A stretch of DNA of 64,000 nucleotides from Thiohalophilus sp. (lineage in GTDB: Bacteria > Pseudomonadota > Gammaproteobacteria > UBA6429 > Thiohalophilaceae): contig NZ_JAXHMV010000016.1 in the NCBI RefSeq assembly GCF_034521165.1, positions 237,308 through 301,307 of the forward strand, given 5' to 3'. A program made the translations under genes and the position numbers. Every line of letters starts with the position of its first letter. The stretch's first letter is position 1. The notes beneath the pieces were generated by a model. The model worked only from the letters and a program-made list of their open reading frames with translations. It made no database searches and was not told the origin of the DNA. This document shows positions 33,562 through 42,529 of the stretch, one piece after another.

Positions 33562-33965
33562 CAGCCGCCGGTATCCGAATCATAAGGATAGCGGGTATGG
33601 CCGTAACGGATCACCAGGATCGTCACCGCGATAATCAACGCCGACCCGGCCACGGCCAGCATGCGCCAGTCTTCCATCGCCTTCATATCCAGAACCAGAT
33701 ATCGGGCCAGGGCGATGATGGCAATATATAATGGAATACGGATCGGCAGCTTGCCGGATTTGAGATAGATGCCGATCATCGCCAGCACCTCCAGGTAGAT
33801 GAACATCAGCAGCAGGTCGGCCAGCGTCACCGCCCGGTTTTCCACCATCACCCCGATCTCGATGCCGAAGGCGATCACCGTGGCCACCGCGATCAGTACC
33901 AGGCCCAGTGCCTGCAACAGATCCAGCGACTCGCCCAGCTTCAGCTTGATGCCGCGTAGTTCCAT
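33561..33965 (-). CDS. psiE: PsiE-family membrane protein
   Basis: The 134-residue protein has four membrane helices. PsiE features: YLEVLAMIGIYLKSGKLPIRIPLYIAIIALARYLVLD. In E. coli it is induced by phosphate starvation; its role is unknown. A GAGAGGGG stretch precedes the ATG. It heads the psiE-DUF2007-DUF3617 unit. No Pho box was recognised. Confidence 0.85.
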   Translation of the reverse strand: MELRGIKLKLGESLDLLQALGLVLIAVATVIAFGIEIGVMVENRAVTLADLLLMFIYLEVLAMIGIYLKSGKLPIRIPLYIAIIALARYLVLDMKAMEDWRMLAVAGSALIIAVTILVIRYGHTRYPYDSDTGG

Positions 33966-34048
33966 TCCCCTCTCCCAGTTTTTATTATCGTTTGCCGGAT
34001 AACACCGGCTCGCCTGACAAACCGACTCCGCTCGATTATGCTACCGGT

Positions 34049-34243
34049 ATGAACGAGATCCAATGCCGACATTGCGGCCATCGCTTCGATGACTCGCAAA
34101 TCCGTTGCCCCCACTGTCGCACCCCGACCCCGGCCGAGCAGGAGCGCCTGGCCGCCGGGGCCAAAAAGCGTTTTCTCTATGCCTTTGTCGGCCTGATCGT
34201 CTTCGCCACACTCATGATTCTCATCCTGCCGCGCGATAGCTGA
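34049..34243 (+). CDS. Small zinc-ribbon membrane protein
   Basis: The 64-residue protein has an N-terminal double CxxC zinc ribbon (CRHCGHRFDDSQIRCPHCRTP) and one C-terminal membrane helix (FLYAFVGLIVFATLMILIL). It is divergent from psiE. The frame also extends upstream to 33992, but the ribbon begins right after the ATG at 34049. The function is unknown. Confidence 0.7.
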   Translation: MNEIQCRHCGHRFDDSQIRCPHCRTPTPAEQERLAAGAKKRFLYAFVGLIVFATLMILILPRDS

Positions 34244-34380
34244 ACCCCCGGCGCAACCTTCTCCCTGCTAACACGCCCCGCTGGTTAACACCTGAATATT
34301 GCCGATCTGAAAATACCCAGTGTGATTGTGTATATATCGGATTCCTGATCATTCATCGCTAACTGATTTTGATCAATGGA

Positions 34381-34397
34381 TTTAGACTTAATCTAAA
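34381..34397. promoter_or_regulatory. Palindrome upstream of katG, candidate OxyR-like operator
   Basis: TTTAGA-CTTAA-TCTAAA lies about 280 bp before katG. It resembles one half of an OxyR site (ATAG, seven bases, CTAT) with mismatches at the outer bases. The rest of the 435-bp region 34244-34678 holds no gene that I can support. Confidence 0.4.
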
Positions 34398-34678
34398 CTA
34401 CACTGTATTTGAAAGCTTGCATCGCTGCCCCCCGGAGCCGTGACAACTTCCGGGGGAATGGCCGATTCACCCGCCAGGCGCGATGAGTGTTGTTTTTTAT
34501 TAATCACGTCGATCCGATCGAATCACCCGCGAATCATGGCGCAGTCGATAGTCAGCCACTATCAGCGGAATCGAGACAAACGATTATCCACTCAGCCGAC
34601 GCGTCACCTAGAGTCGAGATACGCCCTGACCCTGTCGCGGCAAACTCATTAACACGGTAAATACAAGGAGAAACAACG

Positions 34679-36838
34679 ATGGATGATATAACCAAATGCC
34701 CGGTGATGCACGGTGGTGCCACCGAGACCGGCATGTCGAACATGGAATGGTGGCCCAAAGCCCTGAATCTCGACATTCTGCATCAGCACGACACCAAGAC
34801 TGACCCGTTGGGCGAAGACTTCAACTATCGCGACGAGGTCCAAAAACTCGACTTCGACGCGCTCAAAAAAGATCTGCATGCGCTGATGACCGAGAACCAG
34901 GCCTGGTGGCCGTCGGACTGGGGCCACTACGGCGGCCTGATGATCCGCATGTCCTGGCATGCGGCCGGCACCTATCGTGTCGCCGACGGTCGCGGCGGTG
35001 CCGGAACCGGCAACCAGCGCTTTGCGCCGATCAACTCCTGGCCGGATAACGCCAACCTGGACAAGGCCCGTCGCCTGCTCTGGCCTATTAAAAAGAAATA
35101 CGGCAACCGGCTCAGCTGGGCCGACCTGATTACCTATGCGGGCACCATTGCCTATGAATCCATGGGCCTGAAAACCTTCGGTTTCGGTTTCGGCCGCGAA
35201 GATATCTGGCATCCGGAGAAGGACACCTACTGGGGTTCGGAGAAGGAATGGCTGGCTCCCACCGATAACCCCAACAGCCGCTACTCCGGTGAGCGCGATC
35301 TGGAAAACCCGCTGGCCGCGGTGATGATGGGCCTGATCTACGTCAACCCCGAAGGCGTGGACGGCAACCCGGACCCGCTCAAGACCGCCCATGACGTGCG
35401 CGTCACCTTCGAGCGCATGGCCATGAACGACGAGGAAACCGTCGCCCTGACCGCCGGCGGTCACACCGTGGGCAAATGCCACGGCAACGGCGATGCCGCC
35501 CTGCTCGGCCCGGAACCCGAAGCCGCCGATGTCGAGGAACAGGGACTGGGCTGGAACAACCACACCCAACGCGGCATCGGGCGTGACACGGTCACCAGTG
35601 GTATCGAAGGCGCCTGGACATCCGATCCGACGAAGTTCGACATGGGTTACTTCGACATGCTGCTCGATCACGAGTGGGCGTCAAAGAAGAGTCCCGCCGG
35701 CGCCTGGCAGTGGGAACCGATCGACATCAAGGAACAAGACATGCCGGTGGATGTGGAAGATCCTTCCATCCGCCGCAAACCGATCATGACCGACGCCGAC
35801 ATGGCCATGAAGATGGATCCCGAGTATCGCAAGATCATGGACAAGTTCCGCGCCGATCCCGAGGCCTTCAGGGACGCCTTTGCGCGGGCCTGGTTCAAGC
35901 TGACCCACCGTGACATGGGACCGAAGGCCCGTTACATCGGCCCCGACGTGCCAGCCGAGGATCTGATCTGGCAGGACCCGGTCCCCGCCGGCAAGCGCGA
36001 CTATGATGTCAAGGCCGTGAAAGAGAAGATCGCCAACAGCGGTCTGGCTATCGGCGAGATGGTCGCCACCGCCTGGGACAGCGCGCGCACCTTCCGCGGC
36101 TCGGACAAGCGCGGTGGCGCCAACGGCGCGCGCCTCCGCCTGGCCCCGCAGAAGGACTGGGAAGGTAACGAACCCAAACGTCTGCGCAAGGTGCTGGATG
36201 TGCTGGAACCCATCGCCAGCGAAACCGGCGCCAGTGTCGCGGATGTGATCGTGCTGGCCGGCAATGTCGGTGTCGAGCAAGCCGCCAGGGCGGCCGGCGT
36301 CGAGGTGAGCGTGCCCTTCTCGCCCGGTCGCGGCGATGCCAGCGACGAGATGACCGACGCCGATTCCTTCGAGTATCTGGAACCGCTGCATGACGGCTAC
36401 CGCAACTGGCTGATGAAGGACTATGTGGTCAGCGCCGAAGAGTTGATGCTGGATCGCACCCAGCTGATGGGCCTCACCGCCCCCGAGATGACCGTGCTGG
36501 TCGGCGGCATGCGGGTGCTGGGCACCAACCACGGCGGCAACCAACACGGGGTGTTCACCGATCGCGAAGGCCAGTTGACCAATGACTTTTTCGTCAACCT
36601 GACCGACATGAACAACACCTGGAAGCCGGCCGGCAAGGGCCTGTATGAAGTCCGCGACCGCGCAACCGACAAGGTCAAGTGGACCGCGAGCCGGGTGGAT
36701 CTGGTCTTCGGCTCCAATGCCATCCTGCGCTCGTACGCCGAAGTCTACGCCCAGGACGACAACCGGGAGAAGTTCGTCAACGACTTCATCAAAGCCTGGA
36801 GCAAAGTGATGGACGCCGATCGCTTCGATCTGAATTGA
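34679..36838 (+). CDS. katG: Catalase-peroxidase KatG
   Basis: The 719-residue bifunctional haem enzyme removes H2O2. The distal site reads RMSWHAAG (Arg, Trp, His). The Tyr of the Met-Tyr-Trp adduct is in GLIYVNPEG and its Met in ERMAMND; both are conserved. The proximal haem His is in AGGHTVG. The C-terminal duplicated domain (PQKDWEGNEP, APEMTVLVGG, LTNDFFVNL) is complete. AAGGAG lies before the ATG. It heads a peroxide/iron module with dps just downstream. Confidence 0.97.
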   Translation: MDDITKCPVMHGGATETGMSNMEWWPKALNLDILHQHDTKTDPLGEDFNYRDEVQKLDFDALKKDLHALMTENQAWWPSDWGHYGGLMIRMSWHAAGTYRVADGRGGAGTGNQRFAPINSWPDNANLDKARRLLWPIKKKYGNRLSWADLITYAGTIAYESMGLKTFGFGFGREDIWHPEKDTYWGSEKEWLAPTDNPNSRYSGERDLENPLAAVMMGLIYVNPEGVDGNPDPLKTAHDVRVTFERMAMNDEETVALTAGGHTVGKCHGNGDAALLGPEPEAADVEEQGLGWNNHTQRGIGRDTVTSGIEGAWTSDPTKFDMGYFDMLLDHEWASKKSPAGAWQWEPIDIKEQDMPVDVEDPSIRRKPIMTDADMAMKMDPEYRKIMDKFRADPEAFRDAFARAWFKLTHRDMGPKARYIGPDVPAEDLIWQDPVPAGKRDYDVKAVKEKIANSGLAIGEMVATAWDSARTFRGSDKRGGANGARLRLAPQKDWEGNEPKRLRKVLDVLEPIASETGASVADVIVLAGNVGVEQAARAAGVEVSVPFSPGRGDASDEMTDADSFEYLEPLHDGYRNWLMKDYVVSAEELMLDRTQLMGLTAPEMTVLVGGMRVLGTNHGGNQHGVFTDREGQLTNDFFVNLTDMNNTWKPAGKGLYEVRDRATDKVKWTASRVDLVFGSNAILRSYAEVYAQDDNREKFVNDFIKAWSKVMDADRFDLN

Positions 36839-36931
36839 TTTGGCCTGATCTGGCAATCAACGGTGTCGGACACCACCGGTTTCCGGCATCGCTTTTATTA
36901 ACACTGAATTAATGGAACAAAAGGAGCAATC

Positions 36932-37402
36932 ATGGCTACTGCAATCGATATCGGCATCAGCGAGAAGGACCGCAACAACATCGCACAGGGGCTCAAGCGC
37001 CTGCTCGCCGATTCCTACACGTTGTATTTACAGACCCACAACTTTCACTGGAACGTCACCGGCCCGCAGTTTCGCGAACTGCATCTGATGTTCGAAGAGC
37101 ATTACACCGAACTGGCCACCGCCGTGGATGAAATCGCCGAACGCATCCGCACCCTGGATGTGCCGGCGCCGGGCACCTACAAGGCCTTCGACGAACTGAG
37201 TGCGATAAAAGAAGTCGACGGCGTGCCCGAGGCCAAAGAGATGGTCAAGATCCTCACCCGCGGCCATGAACAGGTGGTCAAGACCTGCCGCGACGCGCTG
37301 GCCAAGGCCCAGGATGCGGACGACGAATCCAGCGCCGCGCTGATCTCCGATCGCATGCGCATCCACGAAAAGACCGCCTGGATGTTGCGCGCGATCCAGT
37401 AA
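36932..37402 (+). CDS. dps: Dps-family ferritin-like protein
   Basis: The 156-residue protein has the Dps ferroxidase signature: LQTHNFHWNVTGPQF with the conserved His, then EEHYTELATAVDEIAERIRTL. It oxidises Fe(II) with H2O2 and stores iron, protecting DNA. AAAGGAG lies before the ATG, 93 nt after katG; the short gap suggests cotranscription. The N-terminus lacks a strongly basic DNA-binding tail, so DNA binding is uncertain. Confidence 0.92.
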   Translation: MATAIDIGISEKDRNNIAQGLKRLLADSYTLYLQTHNFHWNVTGPQFRELHLMFEEHYTELATAVDEIAERIRTLDVPAPGTYKAFDELSAIKEVDGVPEAKEMVKILTRGHEQVVKTCRDALAKAQDADDESSAALISDRMRIHEKTAWMLRAIQ

Positions 37403-37407
37403 CAACC

Positions 37408-37541
37408 CCGTAGCCCGGATCAAGAAGCAACGCGACGGATCCGGGGTTTGTGGTGGAACCGCGGCGCTTGTTCCACCCTACCTCAATGCACTTCCCCCAC
37501 GTAGCCCGGATCAAGGAGCAACGCGACGTATCCGGGGCATG
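37408..37541. repeat. Interspersed double-hairpin repeat (copy 1)
   Basis: Two alternating modules: CCCGGATC...GATCCGGG and GGTGGAAC...GTTCCACC, each a palindrome with a short spacer. The same modules recur at 39148, 40127 and 44953. Confidence 0.85.
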
Positions 37542-37547
37542 CTTCAT

Positions 37548-37575
37548 AAAAAAGGCGGCCTTTCGGCCGCCCTTT
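37548..37575. terminator. Bidirectional rho-independent terminator
   Basis: AAAGGCGGCC-TTTC-GGCCGCCTTT is a perfect 10-bp stem with a 4-base loop. A and T runs on both sides allow it to stop dps transcripts from the left and bacterioferritin transcripts from the right. Confidence 0.85.
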
Positions 37576-37596
37576 TGATTCATGCAGTGAAAAACT

Positions 37597-38082
37597 CTAT
37601 TCCGCCGGGTCGGAGCCCATCTGCGATTGCAGATAATTCTGCAAGCCGATTTTGTCGATCAGGCCAAGCTGTTTCTCCAGCCAGTAGGCGTGGTCTTCCT
37701 CGGTATCCTTGAGCAGCACTTCCAGAATCTCGCGGCTCTGGTAATCCTTTTCCTGCTCGCACACGTTTATGGCTTCCTTCAGAGCCGCCGTGACCTCGTA
37801 CTCCACATCGAGATCGTTTTTCAGCATTTCGGGAACGGTCTTGCCGATACGCAGGCCATCCTGTTCGGACAGATCCGGGGTACCTTCCAGGAACAGAATA
37901 CGCTTGATCAGCGCATCGGCATGCTGCGTTTCTTCTTCCGTTTCATGGTTGATGCGCTCGTAGAGTTTGTTCAGCCCCCAGTCCTCGTACATCCGCGAAT
38001 GGGTAAAATACTGATCGCGGGCCGCCAGTTCACCGCGCAGCAGTTTCTGCAGTTGCTTGATGACTTTGTCGCTACCTTTCAT
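37597..38082 (-). CDS. bfr: Bacterioferritin, ferroxidase-type subunit
   Basis: The 161-residue protein aligns with E. coli Bfr. The ferroxidase ligands are all present: Glu18, Glu51, His54, Glu94, and the Glu/His pair near 128 and 131 (one residue shifted by an insertion). The haem-binding Met52 is replaced by Thr (EEETQHAD). So this subunit should oxidise iron but not bind the inter-subunit haem by itself. AAGGAG precedes the ATG. It lies 24 nt after the second bfr gene. Confidence 0.92.
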   Translation of the reverse strand: MKGSDKVIKQLQKLLRGELAARDQYFTHSRMYEDWGLNKLYERINHETEEETQHADALIKRILFLEGTPDLSEQDGLRIGKTVPEMLKNDLDVEYEVTAALKEAINVCEQEKDYQSREILEVLLKDTEEDHAYWLEKQLGLIDKIGLQNYLQSQMGSDPAE

Positions 38083-38106
38083 TGTGATCTCCTTGCCAAA
38101 CGGTGC

Positions 38107-38571
38107 TTACATTTGCGACTGCAGGTAATTCTGCAGGCCGGCGTTGTCGATTAACCACTGCTGGGATTCCAGCCAGTCGATATGTTCCTCGGTCTCTTCC
38201 AGCAGCTCTTCGAGTTCCTCGCGGCTGACAAAGTCCTGCAGGGATTCGCAATGAGCGATGGCCGCCTGCAGCCGGCCGGCAATCTGCGTCTGCAGTTTGA
38301 GATCGTTGGCCAGGAGTTCCGGTACGTCCTCGCCAATCAGTAATTTGCCCAGGTCCTGCAGGTTCGGCAGCCCCTCCAGAAACAGGATGCGCTCGATGAT
38401 CTCGTCGGCCAGCTTCATCGCCTTGATCGAGCGTTTGTATGTCTGTTCGTTCAGCTCATCGAGGCCCCAGTTTTTCAGCATACGCGCATGCAAAAAGAAC
38501 TGGTTGATGGCCGTGAGCTGATCCTTCAGCACGCCGTTGAGCTGCTGCAACGTCTTGTTATCACCTTTCAT
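38107..38571 (-). CDS. bfr: Bacterioferritin, haem-binding-type subunit
   Basis: The 154-residue protein keeps Met52 (KAMKLAD) for haem, but five of six ferroxidase ligands are changed: Glu18 to Gln, Glu51 to Ala, His54 to Leu, Glu94 to Gln and Glu127 to Thr; only His130 remains. It should form mixed 24-mers with the neighbouring subunit. Two-type bacterioferritins of this kind are known in Neisseria and Magnetospirillum. GGAGGA lies 5 nt before the ATG. Confidence 0.92.
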   Translation of the reverse strand: MKGDNKTLQQLNGVLKDQLTAINQFFLHARMLKNWGLDELNEQTYKRSIKAMKLADEIIERILFLEGLPNLQDLGKLLIGEDVPELLANDLKLQTQIAGRLQAAIAHCESLQDFVSREELEELLEETEEHIDWLESQQWLIDNAGLQNYLQSQM

Positions 38572-38730
38572 GGAATTCCTCCGCCTCAAGTGGGTATCGG
38601 TAACTGGCTGGTCCCGGAGGGGATTGGCTTGTTAGTGCTGCTGATTATAGTTCATCGGCAGCGCAGAATCCAGCTAAGTCATTGATTCTATTTGCAAAAT
38701 GAAACTAGACAAAAGCCGAAAAAAGATAGA

Positions 38731-38750
38731 GAATAGCAATCATTCTCATT
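38731..38750. promoter_or_regulatory. Candidate Fur box upstream of bfd
   Basis: GAATAGCAATCATTCTCATT matches the AT-rich inverted GATAAT-type Fur consensus well and lies 37 bp before the bfd start, between bfd and the divergent bfr pair. Fur repression of bfd under iron-rich conditions is established in other Gammaproteobacteria. Confidence 0.75.
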
Positions 38751-38786
38751 ACGTTCCAGACAACCGGAAAACGAGGTGAATCCATC

Positions 38787-38990
38787 ATGTACGTGTGTGT
38801 CTGCCATGCCGTCACCGACCGGACAATCCGCAAGGCCGTGCAAAACGGGGCCGACTCCTTCACGGAGCTGCAACAGCAAACCCGGGTATCCACCTGCTGC
38901 GGCCGCTGCCGGGATTGCGCCAAACAGGTGATGGACGACGCCCTGGCCGACCAGTGGGCAGCCCTGGAACCGGTTGCCGCCTTCGGCTGA
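38787..38990 (+). CDS. bfd: Bacterioferritin-associated ferredoxin
   Basis: The 67-residue [2Fe-2S] protein has the cluster ligands in CVCHAVTD (CxC) and CCGRCRDC (CxxC). Bfd reduces the mineral core of bacterioferritin through its haem and releases iron. It is divergent from the two bfr genes and preceded by a Fur-box candidate. GAGGTG lies 9 nt before the ATG. Confidence 0.93.
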   Translation: MYVCVCHAVTDRTIRKAVQNGADSFTELQQQTRVSTCCGRCRDCAKQVMDDALADQWAALEPVAAFG

Positions 38991-38998
38991 TCGCTGCA

Positions 38999-39115
38999 AT
39001 GAAAAAACAGCTCCACAAACTGTTGAAAAACTTCCTGATTCCCCGCACGCCCAATGCCCGCCAGCAACGCTGGGACATGCTGCGCAACAGCACGCGCAAT
39101 CATTCCGGAAACTAA
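38999..39115 (+). CDS. Possible basic 38-residue peptide
   Basis: A short frame starts 8 nt after the bfd stop. The product would be strongly basic (MKKQLHKLLKNFLIPRTPNARQQRWDML). No ribosome site precedes it and no family is recognised. It could be a small protein cotranscribed with bfd, or non-coding. Confidence 0.3.
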   Translation: MKKQLHKLLKNFLIPRTPNARQQRWDMLRNSTRNHSGN

Positions 39116-39147
39116 AACATTACCACCGACGCGGTAATTCTGAATCC

Positions 39148-39295
39148 CGCGTCGCCCGGATCATGCAGCAACGCAACGGATCCGGGGGATGTGGTGGAAC
39201 CGCGGCGCTTGTTCCACCCTACGTCAATGTACTTCCCCGTCGCCCGGCTCAAGCAGCAACACGAGGGATTCGGGACTTGCTGGTTTCATGCGATT
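39148..39295. repeat. Interspersed double-hairpin repeat (copy 2)
   Basis: CCCGGATC...GATCCGGG, GGTGGAAC...GTTCCACC, and a third degenerate CCCGGCTC...ATTCGGG module. Same family as 37408. Confidence 0.8.
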
Positions 39296-39406
39296 GCAGA
39301 TCGAACCGCGGCACGTGTCCGCGCTACGCGCTTGTTTTGTGTTTAATTTCCCCACTAAACTGGGTTCGATTCACGGCGCCCGGCGTTTAACACAAGGAGC
39401 ATGACC

Positions 39407-40006
39407 ATGACCGGCCTGAAACTCTATGACTTCGACCGCTCGGGCAACTGCTACAAGATCCGGCTGCTCCTGTCCATGCTGGGGCTGAAATACGAGCGCA
39501 TTCCGACAGACAGCAGTGTTGGTGAGACCCAGACCCCTGAATTCAAACGCCTTAACCCGCGCGGGCAGATCCCGGTGCTGCTGGATGGCGAGACGCTGAT
39601 CTGGGATTCCATGGCGATCCTGGTTTACCTGGCGCGGCGCTACGGCGACGAACGCTGGCTGCCGAGCGATGCCCTGGGCGAGGCGCGGGTAATGCAGTGG
39701 CTGGCCGTGTCGGAAAACGAACTGCTCTATGGCCTGGCCCGCGCCCGCGTCGCCCTGCGCTTCAACAAGCCTTTCGATCTGGAACAGTGCCACCGCGACG
39801 CCAGACCGGGACTGGAAACGATGGAACAGTACCTGGGGCAAAACGACTGGCTGGCGGCGGATCACCTGACCATTGCCGACATCGCCTGTTACCCCTATGT
39901 CGCCCTCGCCGACGAGGCGGGCGTTTCCCTGGCAGACTATCCGGCGATTCGCGCCTGGCTGCAACGGGTTGAAGCCGCACCGGGCTGGGTCCCGATGGTG
40001 GAATAA
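39407..40006 (+). CDS. Glutathione S-transferase-family protein
   Basis: The 199-residue protein has an N-terminal thioredoxin-like domain (DFDRSGNCYKIRLLLSMLGL, cis-Pro in GQIPVLLDG, IWDSMAIL) and a C-terminal helical domain with LTIADIACYPYV, the N-capping box. It may conjugate or reduce with glutathione. An AAGGAG site is 7 nt before the ATG at 39407, better spaced than the ATG at 39401. The substrate is unknown. Confidence 0.9.
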   Translation: MTGLKLYDFDRSGNCYKIRLLLSMLGLKYERIPTDSSVGETQTPEFKRLNPRGQIPVLLDGETLIWDSMAILVYLARRYGDERWLPSDALGEARVMQWLAVSENELLYGLARARVALRFNKPFDLEQCHRDARPGLETMEQYLGQNDWLAADHLTIADIACYPYVALADEAGVSLADYPAIRAWLQRVEAAPGWVPMVE

Positions 40007-40126
40007 CCCGCCACACGGGCCAATGCCTTGATCCGCCGCGTGTGCGACTGCCGGTTATACGCCGAACGCACCGCCAGCAGATAACGACGGCACAGGGCCG
40101 TCCGGGTGAGGCTGGCTGATATGTTC

Positions 40127-40391
40127 ACGTGGTGGAACCGCTGCGCTTGTTCCACCCTACGTCAATGCACTTCCCCGTCACCCGGATCAAGGCACAACGC
40201 GACGGATCCGGGGTTGATGGTGGAACCGCGGCGCTTGTTCCACCCTACGTCAATGCACTTCCCCGTCGCCCGGATCAAGGCGCAACGCGACGGATCCGGG
40301 GTTGATGGTGGAACCGCGGCGCTTGTTCCACCCTGCCTCAATGCGCTTTCCCGTAGCCCGGATCAAGGAGCAACGCGACGGATCCGGTTTA
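40127..40391. repeat. Tandem 88-bp repeats, three copies
   Basis: GGTGGAACCG starts at 40131, 40219 and 40307, an exact 88-bp period. Each unit has both hairpin modules of the 37408 family. The rest of 40007-40415 holds no supported gene. Confidence 0.88.
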
Positions 40392-40415
40392 TGCTTTCAA
40401 TGATCCAATGCCGAA

Positions 40416-41036
40416 TCACGCCGGCAGCAGGGCTTCAATCATCTGCAGATTGGTTGCCGCGTCCGTATAGCTGTGACGAATAAAATGTGGCGTCTCGCCC
40501 ACTTTCAGCACCAGCGAGGGATAACCGCGCACGCCCAGGCTTTCGGCCAACGCGATATCAGCCTGCAGCTGGCGTTCGATCTCTGGCGAGTGGATGCGCT
40601 CGATAAACGTCTCGCGCGGGATGCCCAGTTCCTCACCCAGATCGTATAAATTGGCATACAGCGACGGATTGCCCGCCTCCTGGTAATAAAAGCGCTGGAT
40701 ACGCTCGTACATGGCCACTTCCCTGCCGTACTCCCGCGCCACCAGCGCCGCCCGGCAGGAGGGATAGGTGGAACGCACCGGCGTGTTCTGCGTCCAGAAA
40801 TCGAAGTTGAACTCCACCCCGCACTGCTCGCTGATCCGCTGCCAGGTCTTTTGCAAATAGTCGCTGATCTCCGGCTCCATCGGTTCATCCGAATCCGGCG
40901 CCAGGCCACCCGCCACATAAACGATATCCACTTTATCCTGCAGCGCCGCCTTGACCTGTTGCCAGACCGGCCGCAATCCCCAGCACCAGCTGCACATGGG
41001 ATCGTAGATGTAATATAAGCTTGCGTCTCGATGCAT
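40416..41036 (-). CDS. DsbA-family (FrnE-like) thiol oxidoreductase
   Basis: The 206-residue protein has the active-site motif CSWC at about residues 15-18 (DPMCSWCWGLRP), the helical insert of DsbA, and the cis-Pro loop VRGYPSLVLK. There is no signal peptide, so it probably acts in the cytoplasm like other FrnE-type proteins. GGAG lies 9 nt before the ATG. The substrate is unknown. Confidence 0.88.
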   Translation of the reverse strand: MHRDASLYYIYDPMCSWCWGLRPVWQQVKAALQDKVDIVYVAGGLAPDSDEPMEPEISDYLQKTWQRISEQCGVEFNFDFWTQNTPVRSTYPSCRAALVAREYGREVAMYERIQRFYYQEAGNPSLYANLYDLGEELGIPRETFIERIHSPEIERQLQADIALAESLGVRGYPSLVLKVGETPHFIRHSYTDAATNLQMIEALLPA

Positions 41037-41235
41037 AAGGTATAACTCCGGTCACGACAAACAGGTCAACCGCGGGGTTGTTCCGTCTAAAGTCCACGAC
41101 TCAGTTCTGTTTATTGTAGCAATACGCCGCTGGCTTGTTGATAAATGCCGCTGAAATCAAACACCTCTATCCCTTTTCTCCCGGGCACGCTATTGTCTAT
41201 ATAAAGTAAAGGCAAAAAAAGGCATAAGTTTCAGT

Positions 41236-42405
41236 GTGAATCAGGCAATTCTGGTCTTAAACGCCGGCTCCTCCAGCATCAAGTTCGGCCTCTATACGGC
41301 GGCAGACAGTCTGGACCTGCTGTGGCGAGGCCAGGTGGAAGCCATCGGCAGCGCTCAGGCACGCCTGCTGGCAAACCAGCCGGGTGGCGAACACATTGCA
41401 CGCCGACTCGAGACACCGGATCACCCGACGGCGTTGCAACACCTGTTGGCCTGGATGGAAGAGGTCATGGACAAGCGCACATTGTCTGCCGTCGGCCATC
41501 GCGTGGTACACGGCGGCAGACAGTTCAGTACGCCGGTACGGATAACACCCGGGGTATTGCAACAACTCGATGACCTGACCTCTCTGGCACCACTGCATCA
41601 GCCACATAACCTGCTCGGTATCAAACTGTTGGCGCAAAGCTATCCCCGCTTACCTCAAATCGCCTGCTTCGATACGGCCTTTCACCACAACATACCGGAA
41701 GTCGCCAGACTGTTTGCGCTGCCACGCGAACTGACCGAGCGCGGAATCTGCCGCTATGGCTTTCACGGCCTGTCCTACGAATACATCGCCGAGACATTAC
41801 CGGCACACTGCGGTTCGGCGGCGGACGGGCGGGTGGTGGTGGCCCATCTGGGACACGGCGTCAGTCTGTGCGCGCTCCAGCATGGCGCCAGCATTGCCAC
41901 TACCATGAGCTTCAGTCCTCTCGACGGCATCCCCATGGCCACCCGCAGCGGCGCGCTCGATCCCAGCGTGGTGTTTTACCTGCAGCGGAGCATGAACATG
42001 TCGATCGATGAGATCGAACAACTGCTCAATCACCGCGCCGGCCTGCTCGGCGTGTCGGGCCAGAGCGCGGATGTTCGCGCGCTGCTCGAGAGCACGCACC
42101 CCGATGCCAGACTCGCGCTCGATCTGTTTGTCTATCATACAGTGCGTTCTGTCGGCTCACTGGCCGCGGCACTGGGCGGGCTGGATGCGCTGGTGTTCAC
42201 CGCGGGGATCGGTGAGCACGCCATCCCGATTCGCGAGCGGATCTGCCGTGGCTGCGAATGGCTTGGCGTGCAGCTGGATGCCGGGGCCAACGCCCGTCAC
42301 GACGTCCAAATCAGCCGGCCTGAAAGCCCTGTCTCAGCCTGGGTGATTCCCACCGACGAGGAGCAAATGATTGCACGCCATACCTGGCGGCAGATCAACA
42401 CTTGA
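41236..42405 (+). CDS. ackA: Acetate kinase
   Basis: The 389-residue enzyme has all the ASKHA motifs: LVLNAGSSSIKF (N-terminus), VGHRVVHGG, FDTAFH, YGFHGLSYEY, GHGVSLCA and FTAGIGEHA. It interconverts acetyl phosphate/ADP and acetate/ATP. The start is a GTG at 41236. It lies 124 bp before the phosphoketolase gene, and the two form a pathway: phosphoketolase makes the acetyl phosphate, AckA makes ATP. No pta is in the window. Confidence 0.95.
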   Translation: MNQAILVLNAGSSSIKFGLYTAADSLDLLWRGQVEAIGSAQARLLANQPGGEHIARRLETPDHPTALQHLLAWMEEVMDKRTLSAVGHRVVHGGRQFSTPVRITPGVLQQLDDLTSLAPLHQPHNLLGIKLLAQSYPRLPQIACFDTAFHHNIPEVARLFALPRELTERGICRYGFHGLSYEYIAETLPAHCGSAADGRVVVAHLGHGVSLCALQHGASIATTMSFSPLDGIPMATRSGALDPSVVFYLQRSMNMSIDEIEQLLNHRAGLLGVSGQSADVRALLESTHPDARLALDLFVYHTVRSVGSLAAALGGLDALVFTAGIGEHAIPIRERICRGCEWLGVQLDAGANARHDVQISRPESPVSAWVIPTDEEQMIARHTWRQINT

Positions 42406-42529
42406 AAATGCACTTGCAAGCCCGGCTGATTCAGCTAATTAAACAGGGACAGCATCGGTTCCCAGAACTGTCACGACTCTTTGCTACATTATCGTCACCC
42501 ATTCGTATTACACCCAGAAGGAACTCACA

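Noticed and set aside
35681..36856. 391-residue open frame opposite katG
   Set aside because: Antisense shadow of katG.
36932..37402. KatG Met-Tyr-Trp adduct thought to be missing its Met (checked in the neighbouring katG)
   Set aside because: The Met first looked for in the QGLGW region belongs elsewhere; ERMAMND before the proximal His carries it, so katG is canonical.
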